Part shown: piece after piece, positions 58,134-64,000 of the stretch
Position numbering within the stretch: the stretch's first letter is position 1
How the letters are laid out: each line of letters opens with the position of its first letter
NCBI RefSeq assembly: GCF_900103785.1
Contig: NZ_FNHE01000018.1
Location: 1-64,000, forward strand
Reading direction: 5' to 3'
From: Geodermatophilus siccatus
GTDB taxonomy: Bacteria > Actinomycetota > Actinomycetes > Mycobacteriales > Geodermatophilaceae
DNA length: 64,000 nucleotides
The notes under the pieces: generated by a model
What the model was told of the DNA's origin: nothing
Seen by the model: the letters and a program-made list of their open reading frames with translations, nothing else
The model's database searches: none
Made by a program: the position numbers and the translations under genes

Positions 58134-61100
58134 TCAGGCGATCAGCGCGTCGATGGCCTTGTAGACCCGCTGCTCCGACACCGGCCGCGGGGTGCCGACG
58201 CTCTGCGCGAACAGGCTGACCCGCAGCTCCTCGAGCATCCAGCGCACCCGGGCGACCGGGTCGTCAGGGGCCCCCGTCGACGGCACCCGGGCGCGCAGCT
58301 GCTCGTACTCGGCGGTGACCGCGGCGACCTGCTGCATCCACAGCTCGTCGCGCACGGCGTTGGCCGGCAGCTTCTCCAGCCGGTGCACCATCCCCCTGAG
58401 GTACCGCACCAGGTCCGGCAGCCGGCGCCGTCCGGCCGCGGCGACGAAGCCCCGGTGCAGCAGGCCGCCCATCTGCCGGCGCAGGTCCGCGATCGCCGCC
58501 TCGGGCACCCGCCGTCCCGGTGCCGCACCGATCGCGACGGCGACCTCGCGCGCCTGCACCAGCACGGCCTCGACCCGCCGCACGGTGTCGGTGGTCAGCG
58601 GCAGCAGCTGCGCGCGGGCGGTCTGCACCAGCGCCGCGAAGCCGGCCTCGTCGCGCGGTGGCCCGCCGGCGGCGGCCAGCAGCTCGTCGGCGACCGCGTC
58701 CACGCAGTCGTCGACCAGGCCCGGGATCTCGCCGTCGGGGTTGAACTGCAGCGCCAGCCGGGTGGCCGGGGACAGCCCCCTCACCACCTGCCGGGTGGGT
58801 GAGCCGGCGACCAGCACCAGCAGCCGCCGGGCTCCGCGCCAGGTCAGCCGAGTGGCCTCGACCTCGGTGGCGACCACGCGGACGCCGACCGTCGTCCCCT
58901 CGTCGACCAGCGCCGGGTACGCGGTCACCACGTGCCCGCCGCGCCGGACCTCGACGGTGCGCGGCAGCGTGCCGAAGGTCCAGGCGGTCTGGCCGGTGCG
59001 CTCGACGTCCGAGGCGGCCGCGGCCAGGCTGGCCCGGCTCTGCGGCGCGACCTCGCGGCGCAGCGCCTGCAGGTCCTTGCCGGTGGCCAGGGGCCGGTGC
59101 CGGTCGTCGACGACGCGGAACGTGGCCCGCAGGTGGTCGGGCACCTGGTCCGGCGCCCACGCGTCCGGCGGGACGACGACCCCCGCGGCCCGCCGCAGCT
59201 CGCGCTCCAGCGCCGGCAGCAGCGGCTCGGTCGGCGCGATGCGCGGCAGCACCTCGCGCACCCGGTCGGGGATCGGCACCAGCGTGCGGCGCAGCTGCTT
59301 GGGCAGGGTGCGCAGCAGCGCGGTGACCAGCTCCTCGCGCAGTCCCGGGACGGTGAAGGCCAGCGACTCCCCGGACGTCCGCTCGGCGACGGTGTCCAGC
59401 ACGGCGAGCGGGACGTCGACGGTGACGCCGTCGGTCGGGGTGCCCGGCGCGAACGCGTAGGACAGCGGCAGGGTGAGCCCCCGCGTCAGCGGCACCTCGT
59501 CCGGGAAGTCCTCGACCCGCACCTGCCCGGCCGCGGCGGCGTTGGTGAGCATCTCCGGGCTGAAGGTGAGCAGGTCGGGCGTCTGCCGACGGGCGGCCTT
59601 CCACCACCTGTCGAAGTGCCGGGTGGAGACGATGTCGGCCGGGATGCGGGCGTCGTAGAGCTCGAACAGCGTCTCGTCGTCCACCCGGATGTCACGACGC
59701 CGGGCCCGCTCCTCCAGCTCGGCGACCCGCTGCATCGCCTTCTGGTTGTCGTGCCAGAAGCGGTGGTGCGTGGTCCACTCGCCCTGGACCAGGGCGTGCC
59801 GGATGAACAGCTCGCGGGAGACGACCGGGTCGATCGAGCCGTACTGCACGCGACGGCCGACGACCAGCGGGATGCCGTAGAGGGTGACCCGCTCGGTGGC
59901 GACGACCGAGCCCCGCTTGGCGTCCCAGCGCGGCTCGGAGTACTGCCGCTTGACCAGGTGCTCGGCCAGCCGCTCGACGACCTCGGGGTCGATCCGGGCG
60001 ACGGTGCGGGCGAACAGCCGGCTGGTCTCCACCAGCTCGGCGGCGACCACCCAGCGCGGCGGCTTCCTCGCCAGCGGGGTGCCGGGGGCGAGGACGAAGC
60101 GGGCGTTGCGGGCACCCAGGTACTCGCGGCCACCGCGCCGCCGGTCGCCGTCGCGGCCCTTCCCCTCCTCGACCTGCAGGCCGACGTGGGACAGCAGCCC
60201 CGACAGCAGCGCGGCGGAGATGCCGCGCTCGTCGGGCTCGGTCGCCGGCTCGCCGACGGTCATGCCCAGCCGACGAGCGGTGCTGCGCAGCTGGCCGTAG
60301 AGGTCCTGCCACTCGCGGATGCGCAGGTAGTGCAGGAACTCGCGCTTGAGGGTGCGGCGGAACTGGCTGCCCGAGAGCGTCTCCTGCTGCTCGGTCACGT
60401 ACCGCCACAGGTTGAGCAGCGCGAGGAAGTCGGAGTTCTCGTCGGCGAACCGGGCGTGCGCCTGGTCGGCGGCCTGCTGGTGCTCGGTGGGCCGCTCGCG
60501 GGGGTCCTGGATGGTCAGGCCCGCCGCGATGACCAGCACCTCCTCCAGCACGCCGCGCCGGTCGGCCTCGACGACCATCCGCGCCATGCGCGGGTCCAGC
60601 GGCAGGGCGGCCAGCGCGCGGCCGGTCGGGGTCAGGCTGCCGGCCTCGTCCAGGGCGCCCAGCTCCTCGAGCAGGGCCACGCCGTCGGCGACCGCACGAC
60701 GGTCCGGCGGGTCGATGAACGGGAACTCGGCGACGTCCCCCAGCTCGAGGGCGGCCATCTGCAGCAGCACCGAGGCCAGGCTGGTGCGCAGGATCTCCGG
60801 GTCCGTGTACTCCGGCCGGCTCTCGAAGTCCTCCTCGGTGTAGAGCCGGATGGCGATGCCCTCGGAGGTGCGCCCGCAGCGCCCCGAGCGCTGCCGCGCC
60901 GAGGCCTGGCTGATCGGCTCGATGGGCAGCCGCTGCACCTTGAGCCGGGCGCTGTACCGGGAGATGCGCGCGGTACCCGGGTCGACGACGTAGCGGATCC
61001 CGGGCACCGTCAGCGAGGTCTCGGCGACGTTGGTGGCCAGCACGATCCGCCGTCCGGCGTGCGGGGCGAAGACGCGGTGCTGGTCGGCGGCCGACAGGCG

Positions 61101-62069
61101 CGAGTAGAGCGGCAGCACCTCGGCGGAGGGGAAGCGCTCGGTGAGGACGTCGGCGGTGTCGCGGATCTCCCGCTCGCCGGCGAGGAAGACCAGGACGTCG
61201 CCCGGGCCCTCGGCGGTCAGCTCGTCGACGGCGTCGGCGACGGCGGTGACCTGGTCGCGGTCGGGGTCGGAGTCCGGGTCGTCGGGGTCGACCACCGGCC
61301 GGTAGCGCACCTCGACCGGGTAGGTGCGCCCGCTGACCTCGACGATCGGGGCGTTCCCGAAGTGCTTGGCCACCCGCTCGACGTCGATCGTCGCCGAGGT
61401 GATGACCAGCTTGAGATCGGGACGCCGCGGCAGGACCTGCGCCAGGTAGCCGAGCAGGAAGTCGATGTTGAGGCTGCGCTCGTGCGCCTCGTCGATGATG
61501 AGGGTGTCGTACTGGCGCAGCAGCCGGTCGCGGCCGATCTCGGCGAGCAGGACGCCGTCGGTCATGACCTTGACCAGGGTCGCGTCGCTGACCTGGTCGG
61601 TAAAGCGCACCTTCCAGCCGACGACCTCGCCCAGCGGGGTCTCCAGCTCCTCGGCGATCCGCTCGGCCACGGTGCGCGCGGCGATCCGCCGCGGCTGGGT
61701 GTGCCCGATCCGGCCCCGCACGCCGCGGCCGAGCTCGAGGGCGATCTTGGGCAGCTGGGTGGTCTTGCCCGAGCCGGTCTCCCCCGCCACGACGACCACC
61801 TGGTGCTCGCGCAGCGCCGCGGCGATGTCGTCACGGCGGGCACTGACCGGCAGCTCGGCGGGGTAGCGCAGCGTCGGGACGGCGGCGCGACGGCGGGCGA
61901 TCCGCTCCTCGGCGGCCGCGACGTCGGCGGCGATCCGCGACCGCTGCCGGGCCCGCGCCTCGTCGTCCCTGGTCCTGCGGGTGCCGTCGAGCCGGCGGCG
62001 CAGCCGGTGCTCGTCCTCGAGGGTCAGGCCGGCCAGCCGCGCACGCAGGTCGTCGGGCGGGGTGGTCAC
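58134..62069 (-). CDS. hrpA: ATP-dependent RNA helicase HrpA
   Basis: 1311 aa, full-length DEAH-box helicase. Walker A VVVAGETGSGKTTQLPKIAL, DEAH box IIDEAHERSLNIDFLLGYL, motif III TSATIDVERVAKHFGN, motif V VLATNVAETSLTVPGIRYVV and motif VI ASARQRSGRCGRTSEGIAIR. Helicase-associated and OB-like domains follow, then the long HrpA-specific C-terminus (YPALVDEGTTVGVRVVATEV). HrpA in E. coli rescues stalled ribosomes on mRNA. Start ATG 62069. The short in-frame and antisense frames inside are artefacts. Confidence 0.97.
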   Translation of the reverse strand: MTTPPDDLRARLAGLTLEDEHRLRRRLDGTRRTRDDEARARQRSRIAADVAAAEERIARRRAAVPTLRYPAELPVSARRDDIAAALREHQVVVVAGETGSGKTTQLPKIALELGRGVRGRIGHTQPRRIAARTVAERIAEELETPLGEVVGWKVRFTDQVSDATLVKVMTDGVLLAEIGRDRLLRQYDTLIIDEAHERSLNIDFLLGYLAQVLPRRPDLKLVITSATIDVERVAKHFGNAPIVEVSGRTYPVEVRYRPVVDPDDPDSDPDRDQVTAVADAVDELTAEGPGDVLVFLAGEREIRDTADVLTERFPSAEVLPLYSRLSAADQHRVFAPHAGRRIVLATNVAETSLTVPGIRYVVDPGTARISRYSARLKVQRLPIEPISQASARQRSGRCGRTSEGIAIRLYTEEDFESRPEYTDPEILRTSLASVLLQMAALELGDVAEFPFIDPPDRRAVADGVALLEELGALDEAGSLTPTGRALAALPLDPRMARMVVEADRRGVLEEVLVIAAGLTIQDPRERPTEHQQAADQAHARFADENSDFLALLNLWRYVTEQQETLSGSQFRRTLKREFLHYLRIREWQDLYGQLRSTARRLGMTVGEPATEPDERGISAALLSGLLSHVGLQVEEGKGRDGDRRRGGREYLGARNARFVLAPGTPLARKPPRWVVAAELVETSRLFARTVARIDPEVVERLAEHLVKRQYSEPRWDAKRGSVVATERVTLYGIPLVVGRRVQYGSIDPVVSRELFIRHALVQGEWTTHHRFWHDNQKAMQRVAELEERARRRDIRVDDETLFELYDARIPADIVSTRHFDRWWKAARRQTPDLLTFSPEMLTNAAAAGQVRVEDFPDEVPLTRGLTLPLSYAFAPGTPTDGVTVDVPLAVLDTVAERTSGESLAFTVPGLREELVTALLRTLPKQLRRTLVPIPDRVREVLPRIAPTEPLLPALERELRRAAGVVVPPDAWAPDQVPDHLRATFRVVDDRHRPLATGKDLQALRREVAPQSRASLAAAASDVERTGQTAWTFGTLPRTVEVRRGGHVVTAYPALVDEGTTVGVRVVATEVEATRLTWRGARRLLVLVAGSPTRQVVRGLSPATRLALQFNPDGEIPGLVDDCVDAVADELLAAAGGPPRDEAGFAALVQTARAQLLPLTTDTVRRVEAVLVQAREVAVAIGAAPGRRVPEAAIADLRRQMGGLLHRGFVAAAGRRRLPDLVRYLRGMVHRLEKLPANAVRDELWMQQVAAVTAEYEQLRARVPSTGAPDDPVARVRWMLEELRVSLFAQSVGTPRPVSEQRVYKAIDALIA

Positions 62070-62195
62070 GACGGTCTCCTCGTCCGGGGCAGGTAGGGGG
62101 CGCGCAACGGCGGGTGGAAGGCGACCGGCGCACCTCCCAGGATCGCACCGGACGCCGCCGGGTGGTGGTGGCCCGCCTCACTTGCATGGGCCGCG

Positions 62196-62232
62196 CAACT
62201 GGTTGTTTGGTCCGTACAACAGCTTGTACGGT
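62196..62232 (+). promoter_or_regulatory. MarR promoter with operator palindromes
   Basis: ccgtacaa (62212-62219) / ttgtacgg (62224-62231) with spacer cagc, and caactggttg at 62196-62205. -35 TTGTTT (62203-62208), 18-nt spacer, -10 TACGGT (62227-62232), so the main palindrome spans spacer and -10. Confidence 0.6.
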
Positions 62233-62268
62233 GCATGTGTTTCCGACCGCCGCCCCCTGGAGCCCGCC

Positions 62269-62787
62269 GTGCCGTACCGCCCTCCCGTGCCCGGCCCCGC
62301 CGCGCCCGCCGACGACCGGCTCGCCGACCTGCGCACCCTGGGCGAGCAGCTACCCCGTTTCCTGCGGCTCGTGCACGCCCTGAAGGCGCACCAGGCCACC
62401 GAGGGCAGTGCGGCGCTGGTCCTGCTGTTCCCGCTCGCGCGGCTGGGCCCGCTGCGGCAGAGTGCACTGGCCGAGCTCGTGCACGCCGATCCGTCGACGG
62501 TGAGCCGGCACGTGTCCTCGCTGATCGAACGGGGGCTCGTCCAGCGGGTCGCCGACGAGACCGACGGGCGGGCCAGCCGTCTCGTCGTCACCGACGCCGG
62601 ATCGGCCGCGCTGCGGCAGGTCCGGGCCGAGCGGGAGGCCCACCTCGCTCGGGCCACCGCCGACTGGCCGGCCGCGGACCTGGCGACCTTCACCCGGCTG
62701 TTCGGTCGCCTCCTCGACGACCTCACCGCGTCACTGCCCACCGAGCCCGCCGCCGTGCCGGTCGCCGCCCGATCGAGAGAGAACTGA
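62269..62787 (+). CDS. MarR-family transcriptional regulator
   Basis: 172 aa. GTG 62269 with GGAG 6 nt upstream. Winged helix: LGPLRQSALAELVHADPSTV then SRHVSSLIERGLVQRVADE, and the wing DGRASRLVVTDAGSAAL. Its stop shares one base with the ATG of the downstream exporter (TGATG). The palindrome over its promoter suggests ligand-relieved autorepression of the regulator-pump pair. Confidence 0.92.
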   Translation: MPYRPPVPGPAAPADDRLADLRTLGEQLPRFLRLVHALKAHQATEGSAALVLLFPLARLGPLRQSALAELVHADPSTVSRHVSSLIERGLVQRVADETDGRASRLVVTDAGSAALRQVRAEREAHLARATADWPAADLATFTRLFGRLLDDLTASLPTEPAAVPVAARSREN

Positions 62788-64000
62788 TGACCCAGAGCAC
62801 TTCCACCAGCGCGGCCGGGCGGAGAGACGCCCGGGCGGCCGCCTCCGCACCCGACGCGGACGGCGCCTTCACGCACCGGCAGATCCTCACGATCATCGCC
62901 GGGCTGATGGTCGCGATGTTCCTCGCGGCCCTGGACCAGACGGTCGTGGCGACGGCCATCCGCACCATCGCCGACGACCTGCAGGGCTACGACCTGCAGG
63001 CCTGGGCCACGACGGCCTTCCTCATCACGTCGACGATCTCGACCCCGCTGTACGGGAAGCTCTCCGACATCTACGGACGACGGCCGTTCTACCTGTTCGC
63101 GATCGGCGTCTTCGTCGTCGGCTCGGTGCTCTGCGGCATCGCCGACACGATGTACCAGCTGGCCGCCTACCGGGCGCTCCAGGGCGTCGGCGCCGGCGGC
63201 CTGATGTCGCTGGCCCTGGCGATCATCGGCGACATCGTCCCGCCGCGGGAGCGCTCGCGGTACCAGGGCTACTTCATGGCCGTCTTCGGCACCTCCAGCG
63301 TGCTCGGCCCGGTCCTCGGCGGCTTCCTCGCCGGCCAGTCCTCGCTGCTGGGGCTGACCGGCTGGCGCTGGATCTTCATGATCAACGTGCCGCTCGGCCT
63401 GCTCGCCTTCCTCGCCGTCTACCGCGTGCTGCACCTGCCGCACGTCCGCCGCGACCACCGCATCGACTGGCCCGGGGCACTGGCGCTGATCACCTGCATC
63501 GTGCCGCTGCTGATCGTCGCCGAGCAGGGCCGGATCTGGGGCTGGACGTCGGGCCGGGCCCTCACCTGCTACCTCATCGGCGCGGTCGGCTTCGTCCTCT
63601 TCCTGCTGGCCGAGCGGGCCTACCGCGACGAGGCGCTGCTGCCGCTGGACCTGTTCGGCAACCGCAGCTTCACCGTCGCCAGCCTCGGCAGCGTGGTGGT
63701 GGGCGCGGCCATGTTCGGCGGCCTGCTGCTGCTCCCCCAGTACCTGCAGATCGTGCACGGCTCCAGCGCGACGGTCGCCGGCCTGCAGATGATCCCGCTG
63801 GTCGCCGGGATCATGGTCGGCGCGATGAGCTCGGGCACCACGATCTCGAAGACCGGGAAGTACAAGGTCTTCCCGCTGGCCGGCACCACGCTGATCGCCG
63901 TCGCCCTGCTGGCGCTGTCCTTCGTCGTCGGCGCCGAGACCTCGATCTGGGCGCTGGTGCCGTTCATGGTCCTGCTCGGCGTGGGGCTGGGCTTCAACTT
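62787..64000 (+). CDS. DHA2-family MFS exporter, 3' end beyond window
   Basis: The first 404 codons are present and the frame is open to the right edge. Soluble N-terminus (TQSTSTSAAGRRDARAAASA), then TM1 ILTIIAGLMVAMFLAALDQT, the motif-A loop YGKLSDIYGRRPFYLFAIGV, and motif C FGTSSVLGPVLGGFLAG. At least ten transmembrane segments are visible. Probably a drug/proton antiporter of the EmrB type controlled by the upstream MarR protein. Not the same gene as the DHA2 exporter at 1898, which shares only family-level motifs. Confidence 0.92.
   Translation, partial: MTQSTSTSAAGRRDARAAASAPDADGAFTHRQILTIIAGLMVAMFLAALDQTVVATAIRTIADDLQGYDLQAWATTAFLITSTISTPLYGKLSDIYGRRPFYLFAIGVFVVGSVLCGIADTMYQLAAYRALQGVGAGGLMSLALAIIGDIVPPRERSRYQGYFMAVFGTSSVLGPVLGGFLAGQSSLLGLTGWRWIFMINVPLGLLAFLAVYRVLHLPHVRRDHRIDWPGALALITCIVPLLIVAEQGRIWGWTSGRALTCYLIGAVGFVLFLLAERAYRDEALLPLDLFGNRSFTVASLGSVVVGAAMFGGLLLLPQYLQIVHGSSATVAGLQMIPLVAGIMVGAMSSGTTISKTGKYKVFPLAGTTLIAVALLALSFVVGAETSIWALVPFMVLLGVGLGFN

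Noticed and set aside
1-64000. tRNA, rRNA, riboswitch or prophage
   Set aside because: The spacers were read for T-arm patterns, classic riboswitch cores and phage genes; nothing convincing was seen. A covariance-model search would be decisive.

Overview
The window looks like chromosomal DNA from a very GC-rich actinobacterium. Several lines of evidence point that way: mycothiol genes (mshA, mshD, and a mycothiol-dependent isomerase family member), a GlnR orphan response regulator, a PstSCAB system behind a PHO-box-like repeat, an RsiG-type anti-sigma factor, many GTG starts, and many apparently leaderless genes with a TANNNT box 6-8 nt before the start codon. Gene content fits the Geodermatophilaceae (Geodermatophilus, Blastococcus, Modestobacter) best. 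This is inference; no rRNA or other marker is present. Comparisons with M. tuberculosis gene order are from memory.

Layout. 1-700: right part of an IS481-family transposase, cut by the window edge. 777-5455: gpmA, a small membrane protein, a DHA2-type exporter, a YbjN-like gene and mshA, resembling the mycobacterial mshA-ybjN-gpm neighbourhood. 5529-12757: SDR, NTF2-like remnant, murB, methyltransferase, EAL protein, DUF1059, mycothiol-dependent isomerase, spermidine-synthase-like, macro-domain and PspC genes. 12768-14483: DUF2516, HbhA-like and XRE genes. 14570-21332: a minus-strand series of asparaginase II, rsiG, ygfZ, fur-type, DUF4392, murL and murD. 21501-29645: nhaA, hypothetical genes, DUF885, nitrobindin-like, an epimerase/TetR pair, and a PAS-SpoIIE phosphatase. 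29808-33613: sulfur block sseC, cysA2, DUF4395, a cysteine-rich leader peptide, thioredoxin, LmeA and a membrane protein. 33837-39892: glnR, mshD, pstSCAB. 39919-44232: 85-bp tandem repeats, a large LCP-like protein, a 14-residue-repeat protein and two small stress-type proteins. 44511-51505: SIP, a two-component system, thioesterase, cysQ, cysD and cysN. 51568-55278: a form II CoxL-CoxS-CoxM molybdenum hydroxylase. 55409-64000: MFS, RsbW-type kinase with a divergent HTH gene, hrpA, MarR and a DHA2 pump cut by the right edge.

Functional themes. (1) Sulfur and thiols: MshA and MshD in mycothiol synthesis, CysDN and CysQ in sulfate assimilation, CysA2/SseC/thioredoxin in sulfane-sulfur handling, with a leaderless cysteine-rich small ORF that looks like a cysteine-sensing attenuator. 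(2) Peptidoglycan D-glutamate: a MurD-MurL pair for the route that epimerises glutamate on the UDP-MurNAc precursor, coupled to a DUF4392 (D-glutamate cyclase-like) gene. (3) c-di-GMP and development: RsiG with both ligand-binding motifs intact, and an EAL phosphodiesterase. (4) Phosphate and nitrogen: pstSCAB and glnR.

A second layer is in the non-coding DNA. GC-rich palindromes recur immediately downstream of stop codons at about ten places. Several divergent gene pairs share very short overlapping promoters. Two genes appear to start with CTG. No tRNA, rRNA or CRISPR array was seen.
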